A stretch of 64,000 nt of DNA from Chitinibacter tainanensis DSM 15459 (GCF_000429785.1 NZ_KE386953.1:124001-188000); one strand, 5' to 3'. Positions 48,359-58,040 are shown, counted from the stretch's first letter. The notes: generated from the sequence alone by a model not told the origin. Numbers and translations: made by a program.

Positions 48359-51256
48359 TTACTGGCAAGCCTCGCAATCCGGATTATCAATCGAGCAGAA
48401 CTTCGCATCGGTCGCTGGCGTAGCATCCGCCACTGCAGCGGCTGCAATCGCCGCTTGGGCTGCAGCAGCAGCGTTGTAGCCACCATCCACTGGTACGGCA
48501 TTGAGCTCACCGCCACGGCCGGTCGATTTCTCGGCCGAAGTGGCTGCCAGCGTGCGCAGGTAGTAGGTGGTTTTCAGGCCACGCGTCCAGGCGAGTTTAT
48601 ACAGCTCGTCCAGTTTTTTACCTGAAGCACCGGCCATGTAGATGTTCAGCGATTGCGCTTGGTCGATCCATTTCTGGCGACGTGAAGCGGCTTCCACCAG
48701 CCATTTCGGATCCATCTCGAAGGCGGTGGCATACAGCTCTTTCAGATCGTGTGGAATACGATCAATGCGCTGCACCGAGCCATCGAAGTATTTCAAGTCT
48801 GACACCATCACTTCATCCCACAGGCCACGCGCTTTCAGATCGCGCACCAGGTGTTCGTTGATGACGGTGAATTCGCCCGACAGATTCGATTTCACGTACA
48901 GATTCTGGTAAGTCGGCTCGATACACGCATCCACGCCAATGATGTTGGAAATGGTGGCAGTGGGCGCAATAGCCAGGCAGTTCGAGTTGCGCATGCCGTA
49001 GGCGGCGATGCGGTCGCGCAGCATGGTCCAATCCAGCCGCGAGCTGCGATCCACTTCCAGATAGCCGCCGCGCTCTTCTTCCAACAGGCGCAGTGAGTCT
49101 TGCGGCAAGATGCCACGATCCCACAGGCTGCCTTTGTAGCTGCCGTAAGTGCCGCGCTCTTGCGCCAGCTCGGTTGAGGCCCAGTAAGCGTGGTAGGCCA
49201 CGGTTTCCATCGACAGGTCGGCAAATTCCACCGCCGCCTCTGAGGCATACGGTACGCGCAGGGCGTGCAGGCAATCCTGGAAGCCCATAATGCCCAGACC
49301 CACCGGACGGTGTTTCAGATTGGCATTGCGCGCTTTGCGCACCGGGTAGAAGTTAATGTCGATCACGTTGTCGAGCATGCGCATCGCGGTTTTCACCGTG
49401 CGCGACAGTTTCTCGGCATCGAGCTGACCATTTTTCAGGTGGTTGTACAGATTGATCGAGCCCAGATTACATACGGCGATTTCTTCATCGTTGGTGTTCA
49501 GGGTGATCTCGGTACATAGGTTCGACGAATGTACGACGCCAACGTGTTGCTGCGGGCTGCGGATATTGCATGGGTCTTTGAACGTGATCCATGGGTGGCC
49601 GGTTTCGAACAGCATGGTCAGCATTTTGCGCCACAGCGTCAGCGCCGGGATTTTCTTCGCCACGCGCATTTCCCCACGGGCCGCTTTGGCTTCGTAGTTC
49701 AGGTAGGCGGTTTCAAAGGCTTTGCCGACTTTATCGTGCAGATCGCTGGCTTCGGATGGGCTGAACAAGGTCCACTCGCCGCCTTCCATCACGCGCTTCA
49801 TAAACAGATCAGGAATCCAGTTGGCTGAATTCATGTCGTGGGTACGGCGACGATCATCACCGGTGTTTTTACGCAGCTCGAGGAATTCTTCGATGTCGGC
49901 GTGCCAGGTTTCCAGGTAGGCACACACGGCGCCCTTGCGTTTACCACCCTGGTTTACGGCCACGGCCGTGTCGTTCACCACTTTCAGGAATGGCACCACG
50001 CCTTGTGATTTGCCATTGGTGCCCTTGATGTGGCTGCCCATCGCACGAACGTTGGTCCAGTCATTGCCCAAGCCACCGGCGAATTTCGACAGCAAGGCGT
50101 TTTCTTTCAGTGCTTCGAAAATGCCATCCAGATCATCCGGTACGGTGGTCAGGTAGCAGCTCGACATCTGGCTGTGACGGGTACCCGAGTTGAACAGCGT
50201 CGGGGTTGAGCTCATAAAGTCGAAGCTCGACAACACGTTGTAGAACTCGATGGCGCGCTCTTCACGATTGATTTCGTTCAGCGCCAGGCCCATGGCCACG
50301 CGCATAAAGAAGATTTGCGGCAATTCGATGCGGCGATCTTCAATATGCAGGAAATAGCGGTCGTACAGGGTTTGCAGGCCGAGGTAACCGAACTGGTAAT
50401 CGCGGTTGTGATCCAGCGCAGCAGCGAGTTTTTCCAGATTGAACTGGGCCAGTTTTTCATCCAGCAACTCGGCATCGATGCCTTTTTTCACATAGCGCGG
50501 GAAATACTCGGCGTAGCGCGTGGCCATCTCTTCGTGGCTTACCTCTTCGCCCAGCACTTCACGGCGCAGGCTGTGCAGCACCAGACGGGCGGTAACTTGG
50601 GTGTAGGCTGGGTCGACTTCCAGGAAGGTACGCGCCGCCAATACGGTGGATTTGCGCAGCTCTTCGGCCGGTACACCGTCGTAGAGGTTTTTCAGGGTTT
50701 CGGCCAAGATTTGTTCTTGGTCGGTGTAGGCTTCCAGGCCCGTACACGCAGAGGCGATCAGCGCTTTGAGCTTGCTGATATCCAGCGGACGGCTAGAGCC
50801 ATCTTCGTATTGCACATTGATCGCGTGTTGCTGCTCGGCCGGCTGATCCTGGCGGGCGGCCGCGCGCTCGCGCTGACGCTCATTGCGATACAGTACATAG
50901 GCACGCGCTACGTCGTGTTCGCCCGAGCGCATCAGCGCCAGCTCAACCTGATCTTGGATGTCTTCGATATGGATCGCGCCACCATCGGGCTTGCGACGCA
51001 TCAGCGCGCTGACCGCAGCATCCGTCAGACGCGCCACCAGCTCACGCACCGCCGCGCTGGAAGCAGCATGGCTACCCTGTACGGCGATAAAGGCCTTGGT
51101 TAGCGCCACGGTGATCTTGGTGGGCTCAAAAGGCACCACCGCGCCATTGCGACGGATAATCTTGTAGTTGGCGTACTGCGCAGCATCGTGCGACAGCGCC
51201 GGTACTTCGGCATTCTCGTTGCGGCTGGCTGGGGTACTTTCAAGCGTAGCGTACAT
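48359..51256 (-). CDS. nrdA: Ribonucleotide reductase class Ia, large subunit
   Basis: A 965-aa R1 protein from the ATG at 51256; the frame continues upstream through the promoter region and is not needed. An N-terminal ATP-cone (about residues 35-125, IIRRNGAVVPFEPTKI) senses dATP/ATP. The ten-stranded barrel follows, with active-site cysteines in SSNLCTEITL and NSNCLAIAPTATIS. The C-terminal redox pair is in NPDCEACQ. It reduces nucleoside diphosphates to deoxy forms with NrdB, which is encoded about 2.3 kb downstream. An NrdR-type box in the leader suggests repression by NrdR. Confidence 0.96.
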   Translation of the reverse strand: MYATLESTPASRNENAEVPALSHDAAQYANYKIIRRNGAVVPFEPTKITVALTKAFIAVQGSHAASSAAVRELVARLTDAAVSALMRRKPDGGAIHIEDIQDQVELALMRSGEHDVARAYVLYRNERQRERAAARQDQPAEQQHAINVQYEDGSSRPLDISKLKALIASACTGLEAYTDQEQILAETLKNLYDGVPAEELRKSTVLAARTFLEVDPAYTQVTARLVLHSLRREVLGEEVSHEEMATRYAEYFPRYVKKGIDAELLDEKLAQFNLEKLAAALDHNRDYQFGYLGLQTLYDRYFLHIEDRRIELPQIFFMRVAMGLALNEINREERAIEFYNVLSSFDFMSSTPTLFNSGTRHSQMSSCYLTTVPDDLDGIFEALKENALLSKFAGGLGNDWTNVRAMGSHIKGTNGKSQGVVPFLKVVNDTAVAVNQGGKRKGAVCAYLETWHADIEEFLELRKNTGDDRRRTHDMNSANWIPDLFMKRVMEGGEWTLFSPSEASDLHDKVGKAFETAYLNYEAKAARGEMRVAKKIPALTLWRKMLTMLFETGHPWITFKDPCNIRSPQQHVGVVHSSNLCTEITLNTNDEEIAVCNLGSINLYNHLKNGQLDAEKLSRTVKTAMRMLDNVIDINFYPVRKARNANLKHRPVGLGIMGFQDCLHALRVPYASEAAVEFADLSMETVAYHAYWASTELAQERGTYGSYKGSLWDRGILPQDSLRLLEEERGGYLEVDRSSRLDWTMLRDRIAAYGMRNSNCLAIAPTATISNIIGVDACIEPTYQNLYVKSNLSGEFTVINEHLVRDLKARGLWDEVMVSDLKYFDGSVQRIDRIPHDLKELYATAFEMDPKWLVEAASRRQKWIDQAQSLNIYMAGASGKKLDELYKLAWTRGLKTTYYLRTLAATSAEKSTGRGGELNAVPVDGGYNAAAAAQAAIAAAAVADATPATDAKFCSIDNPDCEACQ

Positions 51257-51299
51257 GCACGGATCCTTGTGTATAAGTCTGTGTATAGTTTGTGGGGAA

Positions 51300-51315
51300 A
51301 CACAACATCTTGTGT
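51300..51315. promoter_or_regulatory. NrdR-like box upstream of nrdA
   Basis: The palindrome ACACAAGATGTTGTGT (read on the minus strand) matches the NrdR consensus closely and lies about 50 bp before the nrdA start. A poorer second match overlaps a TATACA element at about 51280-51295. The spacing of the two is shorter than the usual NrdR pair, so the second is doubtful. Confidence 0.65.
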
Positions 51316-51519
51316 TGAGCTCACCTTGTTGGCACAAATACTAGGGGAAAGTGGGGGACTAGTGCAACAGGCGCGCGATGTGCTAGCGGACCAGCGGTGG
51401 TGGCTAGGCCGGCAAACCAAGCAAAGCGGGACTTGGCTCAGCTGTGCTCACATTAAACTTACATGACAGGCGGTTGCAAGTTTGCAACAACTGCGAAAAC
51501 GCCAGCTTGGCAAGGGATG

Positions 51520-51547
51520 AAAAACGGCGACCTAAGGAGATCGCCGT
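51520..51547 (-). terminator. Terminator of slyD
   Basis: On the minus strand ACGGCGA (51547-51541) pairs with TCGCCGT (51530-51524) around a 10-nt loop, followed by a run of T at 51523-51520. It lies 50 bp after the slyD stop. The rest of 51316-51519 shows nothing recognisable. Confidence 0.65.
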
Positions 51548-51596
51548 GAATATTACCGCGCGGAGATGACAGCCATGCTGCCATCGCTAGCACAGA

Positions 51597-52076
51597 TTAA
51601 TGGTGGTGGCCGTGTTCACCATGCACGTGGCCGTGCGCGATTTCTTCGGCACTGGCTTCACGCACATCAGTCACCTGAGCTTTGAACACGATGTTCATGC
51701 CGGCAAATGGGTGGTTACCATCCACAGTCACGCGGTTGCCTTCGATTTCAGTCACGCGGAACAGAATGATTTCGCCGGTTTCTGGATCATCTGCTTCAAA
51801 CATCATGCCCACTGATACTTCAGGTGGGAACTGATCTTTCTCTTCGTCGCGTACGAGTTCTGGGTCGAATTCACCGAAAGCGTCGTCAGCCGACATGCTC
51901 ACTTCCACCAGATCACCGGTGGTTTTGCCGTGCAGTGCTTCTTCAACCAGCGGCAGAATATTGTCATAACCGCCATGCAGATATGCAATCGGCTCTTCGG
52001 TTTTGTCCAGTTGGTTGCCCTCTGCGTCGAACATCTGATAGTGCAGTGTAACAACGGAATTTTTAGCGATTTGCAT
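51597..52076 (-). CDS. slyD: FKBP-type peptidyl-prolyl isomerase SlyD
   Basis: A 159-aa cytoplasmic chaperone/isomerase. The FKBP part starts MQIAKNSVVTLHYQMFDAEG and has LPLVEEALHGKTTGD. The insert-in-flap domain reads DAFGEFDPELV then EVSVGMMFEADDPE. The C-terminal tail is histidine-rich (HGHVHGEHGHHH), as in SlyD proteins that bind nickel for hydrogenase maturation. The gene lies 7 bp downstream of the Bcp-like peroxiredoxin gene on the same strand, so they probably share a transcript. Confidence 0.92.
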   Translation of the reverse strand: MQIAKNSVVTLHYQMFDAEGNQLDKTEEPIAYLHGGYDNILPLVEEALHGKTTGDLVEVSMSADDAFGEFDPELVRDEEKDQFPPEVSVGMMFEADDPETGEIILFRVTEIEGNRVTVDGNHPFAGMNIVFKAQVTDVREASAEEIAHGHVHGEHGHHH

Positions 52077-52083
52077 AGTTGGA

Positions 52084-52551
52084 TTATCCTAGCTGTTTGA
52101 CAAGATTTAGTATTTCGGCCGCATGGCCTTTGGGCGATACGTGATACAGAGCGTGGCGGATCACGCCAGCCTGATCGATCACAAAGGTAGAGCGCTCAAT
52201 GCCGTATCTTACCATGCCCTGTGCTTCCCATTCGTGCACGGCATGATACAGACGGCTGACTTCCAGCTCGGTGTCGGCCAGCAGATCAAACGCCAAACCT
52301 TGCTCATCGATAAAGCTGTCGTGCGACAGACAGTCATCCGAGCTAACCCCGAGAATAATCGTCTGGTATTGCGCAAATGCGTCAACCCGATCGGAAAACT
52401 CCACCGCCTCGACAATGCCGCCCGGGGTGTGATCTTTGTTAAAAAAGTACAACACGACATTGCGCTGGCCACGAAACTGGCTCAATTGCACCATGTCCAT
52501 GGCGGCATCCGGCAAGGCAAAGTCCGGTGCCAGGTCTCCGGCATTCAGCAT
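52084..52551 (-). CDS. bcp: Bcp/PrxQ-like peroxiredoxin lacking the peroxidatic cysteine
   Basis: A 155-aa thioredoxin-fold protein from the ATG at 52551, the usual Bcp length. The N-terminal GDLAPDFALPDA and the later SSDDCLSHDSFIDEQGL and ERSTFVIDQAGVIRHA fit Bcp/PrxQ. The active-site loop should read KDDTPGCTTEAC. Here it reads KDHTPGGIVEAV, with GGC (Gly) in place of the peroxidatic cysteine and Val in place of the second. A cysteine remains in SSDDCLS but is not at the known catalytic position. The protein is otherwise complete, so it may have lost peroxidase activity or use another residue. An upstream extension to 52605 is possible but not needed. Confidence 0.85.
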   Translation of the reverse strand: MLNAGDLAPDFALPDAAMDMVQLSQFRGQRNVVLYFFNKDHTPGGIVEAVEFSDRVDAFAQYQTIILGVSSDDCLSHDSFIDEQGLAFDLLADTELEVSRLYHAVHEWEAQGMVRYGIERSTFVIDQAGVIRHALYHVSPKGHAAEILNLVKQLG

Positions 52552-52610
52552 GAATTCTCCAGTCGGTGCGATAATAGTCTTTGTTATGGTTTTCTTTATA
52601 GTCACTCGCG

Positions 52611-53768
52611 ATGCGTAAAACAGCTTTCCATGCCCCGCTGCTCGGCGGAATCAGCCCTGAAACCTTTCTGGCCGAATATTGGCAGAAAAAACCGCTGCTG
52701 ATTCGCCAGGCCTGGGATCGCTTTCCCGAGCTGATCGATTTTGCCCGCTTAAGCGAATTTGCCCAGCGCGACGACATCGAATCGCGGCTGATTACCCAGC
52801 AAAACGGCCGCTGGACGCTCGAGCGCGGCCCGTTTAGCCCCAGCCGCCTCAAGCGTTTGCCCGAAACCGACTGGACTATCTTGGTACAAGATGTGAACCA
52901 TCAGGTGCCGCACATCGCCGAGTTTTTATACCAGTTTAATTTCCTGCCCTATGCCCGGCTGGATGACGTGATGATCTCCTACGCCCCACCCGGCGGCACA
53001 GTCGGCCCGCATTATGATTCTTATGATGTGTTTTTGTTGCAGGTGGGCGGCAAAAAACGTTGGCAAATTTCCAGCGACGACGCGATGGGCTTTATCGAAG
53101 ACGCCCCAATCCGGGTCCTGAAAGAATTCAACCCTGAGCAGGAATGGATTTTGGAACATGGCGATATGCTGTATCTGCCGCCCAAATATGCGCACTATGG
53201 CGTTGCCCTTGAGCCGGGCATGACTTATTCGGTGGGGTTTCGCGCCCCGAAAACCCAGGAAATCGCCAGCAAGTTTCTGGAATACCTGCAGGATGAATTG
53301 TGCCTCGATGGCATGTACAGCGACCCTGACGCGCAAGTCACCACTACCCCGGCTCAGATTGATGCGCAATTTACCGCCCGCATTCAGCAGATGCTCACGC
53401 AAATCCGCTGGGATGAACAGATGGTGCAGGACTTTATTGGCCGCTATTTCTCCGAGCCCAAGCCGCATGTGTTTTTTGACCAGCACAGCGACCCGCTCGA
53501 GTACGACGATTTTGTCGCCGCCGTAGCCAGCCACGGGGTAGCGCTGAATCTGAAATCGCAAATGCTCTACAACGAACAAGGCATTTATCTGAATGGCGAA
53601 GCGCTGGAAGCCGATGAGTTAGCCAGCCTCACCGCCTCCGAGCTCGCGCAGCTGCGCGCGCTGGCCGATCAGCGCAGCTTACCTGCTGGTGAATATGACG
53701 AGGCTTTGCTCGAAGTCTTATATACCTATCACGAATACGGCTATCTGGCCCCCGCCAACCATGACTGA
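52611..53768 (+). CDS. roxA: Ribosomal protein L16 arginine hydroxylase, RoxA/YcfD-like
   Basis: A 385-aa JmjC/cupin oxygenase dependent on Fe(II) and 2-oxoglutarate, known in E. coli as YcfD/RoxA for hydroxylating an arginine of L16. Iron ligands are the HxD of GPHYDSYDVFLLQVGG and the distal histidine in PPKYAHYGVAL. The helical C-terminal part (from about 240) fits the dimerisation and winged-helix domain. The start MRKTAFHAPLLGGISPE is typical. It diverges from the bcp-slyD pair, and its stop overlaps the next gene by 8 bp. Confidence 0.9.
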   Translation: MRKTAFHAPLLGGISPETFLAEYWQKKPLLIRQAWDRFPELIDFARLSEFAQRDDIESRLITQQNGRWTLERGPFSPSRLKRLPETDWTILVQDVNHQVPHIAEFLYQFNFLPYARLDDVMISYAPPGGTVGPHYDSYDVFLLQVGGKKRWQISSDDAMGFIEDAPIRVLKEFNPEQEWILEHGDMLYLPPKYAHYGVALEPGMTYSVGFRAPKTQEIASKFLEYLQDELCLDGMYSDPDAQVTTTPAQIDAQFTARIQQMLTQIRWDEQMVQDFIGRYFSEPKPHVFFDQHSDPLEYDDFVAAVASHGVALNLKSQMLYNEQGIYLNGEALEADELASLTASELAQLRALADQRSLPAGEYDEALLEVLYTYHEYGYLAPANHD

Positions 53769-54249
53769 TACGGCAGCGCAGCGCGAACGTTTTGATACCC
53801 GCGCAGGGTATCAAGCCGGGATCGATCAATTATTTGATCTGGCCAGCCATACCCTGCAAATCAGCGAAAACGATGCCAGCGAGATGGGGCTAGGCAGCGC
53901 GGCCAACCAGCAGCGCTTATGGCGCTTTTTTACCCAGCCCTCGCCGGGGCGGCTGCAACTGCTGCTGGCCCGCGAGGATTACCTGCGCACCGGCTGCCCG
54001 CGCTTTACACAACTGGCCGAACGATTTGCGCATTTAATTGAAGTGCGCTTAATTCCCGCTGAGTTACGCCATCAGCCAAAAGGCTGGCTGATTGCCGATC
54101 ATTTACATTATCTGGAACGCCATCATTACGACTGGTTTCGGGGTGAATGGGGTAGTCAGCGCCAATATGCCACTCAATTGAGCCAACTTTTTGCCACACT
54201 CTGGGCGCAATCCTTACCGATTAACGCCTCGCAACGTCTTGATTTATAA
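53761..54249 (+). CDS. Uncharacterised small protein coupled to roxA
   Basis: A 162-aa soluble protein. The ATG at 53761 lies inside the end of roxA (overlap of 8 bp), so translation is probably coupled. The sequence has FDTRAGYQAGIDQLFDLASH near the start and LLAREDYLRTGCPRFTQLAE in the middle, with a His/Tyr-rich C-terminal part (HLHYLERHHYDWFRG). It may belong to a DUF7931-type group of short uncharacterised proteins, which I could not verify. The function is unknown. Confidence 0.6.
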   Translation: MTDTAAQRERFDTRAGYQAGIDQLFDLASHTLQISENDASEMGLGSAANQQRLWRFFTQPSPGRLQLLLAREDYLRTGCPRFTQLAERFAHLIEVRLIPAELRHQPKGWLIADHLHYLERHHYDWFRGEWGSQRQYATQLSQLFATLWAQSLPINASQRLDL

Positions 54250-54455
54250 GGATGTACACGGCGTTACACGGAGTAGCAGTTTACATTGCATTTTTAAGGC
54301 CAAAAGCCGCTTGCAGCACTAGCAATTTACCGACGAGCTGATTAGAATTCGCAGCGTTGGTTGTGAAACACCTCACGCCGAAGTGAATTTAGGCGATTGG
54401 CCAATTGGCCGGTTACCGAAACTTTTTAGTTAATCTTTTCGAAAAGGATTTCAAA

Positions 54456-54662
54456 ATGAAACAATCTCTGCTCGTTGCTGCTCTGTTGGCTGTTGCTCTG
54501 TCTGCTTGTGGCAAAAAAGAAGAAGCTACTGAAGCTGCTTCTGCTGTAGTTGAAGCTTCTGCTCCTGCTGCTGAAGCTTCTGCTCCAGCTGCTGAAGCTT
54601 CTGCTGCTTCTGAAGCTGCTGCTGCTCCTGAAGCTTCTGCTGCTTCTGAAGCTGCTAAATAA
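54456..54662 (+). CDS. Small alanine-rich lipoprotein
   Basis: A 68-aa lipoprotein: signal MKQSLLVAALLAVALSAC with lipobox LSAC, then GKKEEA and a low-complexity tail made of Ala, Ser, Glu and Pro in imperfect ASAPAAE repeats. The tail is extended and negatively charged, and the repeats are nearly identical at DNA level (GAAGCTTCTGCT). A good ribosome-binding site (AAGGATTTC) precedes the ATG. The function is unknown; similar small lipoproteins are common in Neisseriales and relatives. Confidence 0.75.
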   Translation: MKQSLLVAALLAVALSACGKKEEATEAASAVVEASAPAAEASAPAAEASAASEAAAAPEASAASEAAK

Positions 54663-54684
54663 TTCGGAATTTTCCGAATTAGCG

Positions 54685-54711
54685 AAAAGCCGACCGATTG
54701 GTCGGCTTTTT
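54685..54711 (+). terminator. Terminator of the small lipoprotein gene
   Basis: AAAAGCCGACC (54685-54695) pairs with GGTCGGCTTTT (54700-54710) around GATT, with a T tail. A second short hairpin AATTCGG/CCGAATT (54661-54680) precedes it. Confidence 0.85.
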
Positions 54712-54769
54712 GCATTTCAGGCCCTCTACTAGCCTGATAAAATAAGCCATCTGCTTTTTCGAGCTCATC

Positions 54770-56089
54770 ATGGCGACCGATATCCTCTTTCCGCGCTGGC
54801 TAATTCCGGTAGTTCCCCGCCACACCGTACTGACCGAGCATGCGCTGGTCATCACCGATGACCGAATCAGCGCCATTTTGCCGCGCGAACAAGCAATAGC
54901 CGCCTATCCCGCGGCGCGCCACCACGAATTACCCCAACACGCACTGCTACCCGGGCTGATTAATCTGCACGCCCACTCGGCCATGACGCTATTGCGCGGT
55001 TATGCCGATGATTTGCCGCTAATGCGCTGGCTGCAAGAACACATCTGGCCGGCCGAAGGCGCGCATGTTAGCGATGATTTTGTGTTTGATGGCACGCAGC
55101 TGGCGATTGCCGAGATGATTGCCGGCGGCACCACCAGCTGTAATGACATGTATTTCCATCACAGCGCCGTGGCTCGCGCAGCGCTGGCCAGCGGTTTTCG
55201 CATGACCATTGGCTGCTCGATTCTCGAGTTCCCCACCCCCTATGCCAGCAATGCCGATGATTACATTGGCAAAGCATTAAAAAGCCAGGCCGAATTTGCC
55301 GGCGAGAAACTACTGCAATTCACCTTGGCGCCACATGCGCCCTACACGGTGAGCGATGCCACCTTCCAGCGAGTAATAACCCTCGCGGATGAACTTAATC
55401 TCGGCATTCACTGCCATATCCACGAAACACTGGATGAAATTAACACCAGCCAGAAAGAACACGGCGTGCGCCCGCTAGAGCGGCTAGCTGGGCTGGGCCT
55501 CTTGGATAGCCCGCTGGTGGCGGCACACATGGTGCACACCACCGATAGCGAGATCGCGCTCTTGGCCAAAAAAGGCGTGCATATTGCGCACAACCCGGCC
55601 AGCAATCTAAAGCTCGCCTCGGGGCTAGCGCGAATTCAGGCGCAGCTGGCGGCCGGCGTGAATGTGGGCATTGGCACCGATGGCGCAGCCAGCAACAATA
55701 AACTCGATATGCTGGCCGAGCTGCGGCTGGCGGCCTTGCTGGCCAAGGGCCAGAGCGGCGATCCGGAAGCGATTCCGGCTTGGCAAGCGCTGGAAATGGC
55801 TACGCTTAATGGCGCCCGCGCCTTGCAGCAGGAAGATCAGCTGGGCTCGCTGGAAGTTGGTAAACAAGCCGATTTGATCGCCGTGGATCTCTCCGCGGTG
55901 GGCACCCAGCCATGTTACGATCCGGTCTCGCATCTGGTGTACGCCGCCGATCGCCAGCAGGTGAGCGATGTCTGGATTGCTGGCCGCGCCGTATATCGCC
56001 ACGGCCAGCACCAAAGTTTGAATCTGGCGCAAGTTCAGGCCAAAGCACGACAATGGCAAAGCAAGATTAGCGCGGGTATACGCGCGTAG
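54770..56089 (+). CDS. mtaD: 5-methylthioadenosine/S-adenosylhomocysteine deaminase-type amidohydrolase
   Basis: A 439-aa TRZ/ATZ-family amidohydrolase. Metal ligands are in [15 protein letters not shown] (HxH), [11 protein letters not shown] (His) and [11 protein letters not shown] (Asp). The MtaD features [17 protein letters not shown] and [11 protein letters not shown] are present. It would deaminate methylthioadenosine or S-adenosylhomocysteine, helping recycle SAM by-products. The gene lies just ahead of ubiG, a SAM-dependent methyltransferase that makes S-adenosylhomocysteine, so the pairing is metabolically sensible. The gap to ubiG is 20 bp. Confidence 0.9.
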   Translation: MATDILFPRWLIPVVPRHTVLTEHALVITDDRISAILPREQAIAAYPAARHHELPQHALLPGLINLHAHSAMTLLRGYADDLPLMRWLQEHIWPAEGAHVSDDFVFDGTQLAIAEMIAGGTTSCNDMYFHHSAVARAALASGFRMTIGCSILEFPTPYASNADDYIGKALKSQAEFAGEKLLQFTLAPHAPYTVSDATFQRVITLADELNLGIHCHIHETLDEINTSQKEHGVRPLERLAGLGLLDSPLVAAHMVHTTDSEIALLAKKGVHIAHNPASNLKLASGLARIQAQLAAGVNVGIGTDGAASNNKLDMLAELRLAALLAKGQSGDPEAIPAWQALEMATLNGARALQQEDQLGSLEVGKQADLIAVDLSAVGTQPCYDPVSHLVYAADRQQVSDVWIAGRAVYRHGQHQSLNLAQVQAKARQWQSKISAGIRA

Positions 56090-56109
56090 ACCTTATAAGG
56101 ATTAGCATT

Positions 56110-56865
56110 GTGAGCAATACCCCAGAGCAAACCACCGAACACATCAATGTTGATGAAGCAGAAATCGCCAAGTTTTCTGCACTGGCCCACAAATGGTGGG
56201 ACAAAACCAGCGAATTCAAACCGCTGCACGACATCAACCCGCTGCGGCTGGGCTTTATTGCTCAACACGCAGGGCAAAATGCCGAGCTGGCTGGGCTGAA
56301 GATTCTGGATGTGGGTTGCGGCGGCGGCATTTTGTCGGAAGGCATGGCCGAGCGTGGCGCCGACGTCACCGGCATTGATCTGGCCGATAAATCGCTGAAA
56401 GTCGCCAAGCTGCACCTGCTGGAGCGCGGCACAGACAGCGGCCTTGCCCTCAATTACCGCAAAGTGCCGGTGGAAGCGCTGGCCGAAGAATGCCCGGAAA
56501 GCTTTGATGTGGTCACCTGCATGGAAATGCTGGAGCACGTGCCCTCGCCAGCCAGCGTGGTTGCCGCCTGCGCCCGCCTGGTCAAGCCTGGCGGCTGGGT
56601 GTTTTTCTCTACCATCAATCGCAACCCGAAAGCGTATTTGCTGGCCGTCGTGGGCGCTGAATATGTACTGAATATGCTGCCGCGCGGTACGCATGAATAC
56701 AGCAAATTCCTCAAACCATCAGAGCTGGCGCGCATGACGCGCACGGCCGGCCTGGATACCGTGGCCCTCACCGGCATGAGCTACAACCCGCTCACCGATG
56801 TGTACAAACTGGGCGACGATACCGATGTGAACTATCTGGTGGCCACAAGGAAAGCCCATGTCTAA
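56110..56865 (+). CDS. ubiG: Ubiquinone biosynthesis O-methyltransferase UbiG
   Basis: A 251-aa class I SAM methyltransferase that performs both O-methylations of ubiquinone. The SAM-binding motif I reads [16 protein letters not shown], and the UbiG-typical start region [19 protein letters not shown] and [11 protein letters not shown] are seen, with [20 protein letters not shown] later. Translation starts at GTG 56110. The last 8 bases overlap gph, so the genes mtaD, ubiG and gph probably form one operon. Confidence 0.95.
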   Translation: MSNTPEQTTEHINVDEAEIAKFSALAHKWWDKTSEFKPLHDINPLRLGFIAQHAGQNAELAGLKILDVGCGGGILSEGMAERGADVTGIDLADKSLKVAKLHLLERGTDSGLALNYRKVPVEALAEECPESFDVVTCMEMLEHVPSPASVVAACARLVKPGGWVFFSTINRNPKAYLLAVVGAEYVLNMLPRGTHEYSKFLKPSELARMTRTAGLDTVALTGMSYNPLTDVYKLGDDTDVNYLVATRKAHV

Positions 56866-57517
56866 ACCGATTCGCGGCGTGTTGTTCGATCTGGATGGCA
56901 CGCTGGCCGACACCGCACCCGATCTGGGCGCCGCACTAAACCGCCTACTGGCCGAAGAAGGCATTAGCGCCCAGCCCTACAGCGCCATTCGCCCACTGGC
57001 TAGCCACGGCGCCCGCGGCCTTTTGGAGCTGGGTTTTGGCGTAACGCCCGCCGATGCGCGCTTTGCCGAATTACGCGCGCGCTTTCTCGATCACTACGAG
57101 CAAGACCTTTGCGGGCAAACCACCCTCTTTGATGGCGTGCGCGAGCTGATCGAGGGTATCCATGCCCGCGGGCTGGCTTGGGGCATTATCACCAACAAGC
57201 CAATGCGCTTTACCGATCCGCTGGTGGAATTACTCCCCCTCCCTATCCCGCCGCAGACCTGTGTATCCGGGGATACCGTGGGTATACCCAAGCCTGATGC
57301 CAAACCCATGCTGCATGCTGCGGCGGAGTTAGGGCTAGATCCGGCCGAATGCCTGTATGTGGGCGATGCCGAGCGCGATATCGAGGCGGGCCGCAAAGTG
57401 GGCATGACCACTGTACTGGCGCGCTATGGCTATATCAGCGCTACCGACCAGCCCGAAGCCTGGGGCGCCGATCTGGCCATCGCGCATCCACTGGAATTGC
57501 TGGCTCATTTAGACTGA
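56858..57517 (+). CDS. gph: Phosphoglycolate phosphatase (HAD superfamily)
   Basis: A 219-aa HAD hydrolase. Motif I is [16 protein letters not shown], the motif II threonine region is [12 protein letters not shown] and motif III/IV are KPDAKPML and [13 protein letters not shown]. This is the Gph subgroup that removes 2-phosphoglycolate formed during DNA repair. It overlaps ubiG by 8 bp, a common pairing in proteobacteria. The tmRNA gene follows after about 47 bp and has its own promoter-like TACAAT near 57525. Confidence 0.92.
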   Translation: MSKPIRGVLFDLDGTLADTAPDLGAALNRLLAEEGISAQPYSAIRPLASHGARGLLELGFGVTPADARFAELRARFLDHYEQDLCGQTTLFDGVRELIEGIHARGLAWGIITNKPMRFTDPLVELLPLPIPPQTCVSGDTVGIPKPDAKPMLHAAAELGLDPAECLYVGDAERDIEAGRKVGMTTVLARYGYISATDQPEAWGADLAIAHPLELLAHLD

Positions 57518-57564
57518 TTCGGGTTACAATCCGTATTCTTCATGCCGCATGAAGGCCTCGAACC

Positions 57565-57925
57565 GGGGGTGCCATGGTTTCGACAGGGGTTGCAAAGCGG
57601 ATGGGGGCATGCCGGGTTCTCAGACTACCCGTAAAACACTGAACCAAAATAGTCGCAAACGACGAAACTTACGCTCTAGCTGCTTAAGCTAGACTCTACA
57701 CCGCAGGGCCCATCGGGCGGGCTGGGTCAAACCAGCAGTAGAGTCATTTAGATGGGATCGCCTCAGGTCGGGTTACTTGGCCGGGGGTTAAACTTAAGGT
57801 AACTCGCACTGTTCAAGCCTGTCGGTCGGCGTGACTCAGTGTTAAATCCAAATGGCTAGACTAAGCATGTAGAACTCACTGTAGAGTGCTTCTGGACGGG
57901 GGTTCAACTCCCCCCACCTCCACCA
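57565..57925 (+). ncRNA. ssrA: Transfer-messenger RNA (tmRNA)
   Basis: The 5-prime acceptor arm GGGGGTG (57565-57571) pairs with CACCTCC (57915-57921), followed by ACCA. The 5-prime end continues with GGTTTCGACAGGGGTTGC, the tRNA-like signature of tmRNA. The resume codon is GCA at 57655, and the tag frame (57655-57687) encodes ANDETYALAA and ends in TAA. The 3-prime part has the T-arm GGTTCAACTCC. It rescues stalled ribosomes with SmpB. A terminator hairpin (57960-57994) follows. The 3-prime end serves as the attachment site of the adjacent island. Confidence 0.96.
57906..57918 (+). other. Island attachment site attL within the ssrA 3-prime end
   Basis: AACTCCCCCCACC occurs here and again at 63459-63471, bounding the integrase island. 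Beyond this core the flanking bases agree as TTY upstream. Insertion leaves the tmRNA acceptor end intact. Confidence 0.75.
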
Positions 57926-57959
57926 ACACTTCGATTCACGATGTATCGTGATGACTCAG

Positions 57960-57994
57960 AAACCCGCATAAAGCCTAGCTTTAGCGGGTTTTTT
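57960..57994 (+). terminator. Terminator of ssrA
   Basis: AACCCGC (57961-57967) pairs with GCGGGTT (57984-57990), with an inner TAAAGC/GCTTTA stem and CTA loop, followed by a T run. It lies inside the island, so the island supplies this terminator. Confidence 0.85.
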
Positions 57995-58040
57995 CTTGCC
58001 CAGCGTGTAGCAAGACGCACCAGCAAAGCGCAAATAATTT

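Noticed and set aside
51280-51295. Second NrdR box upstream of nrdA
   Set aside because: Only a partial match, and the spacing to the good box is shorter than that of known NrdR pairs.
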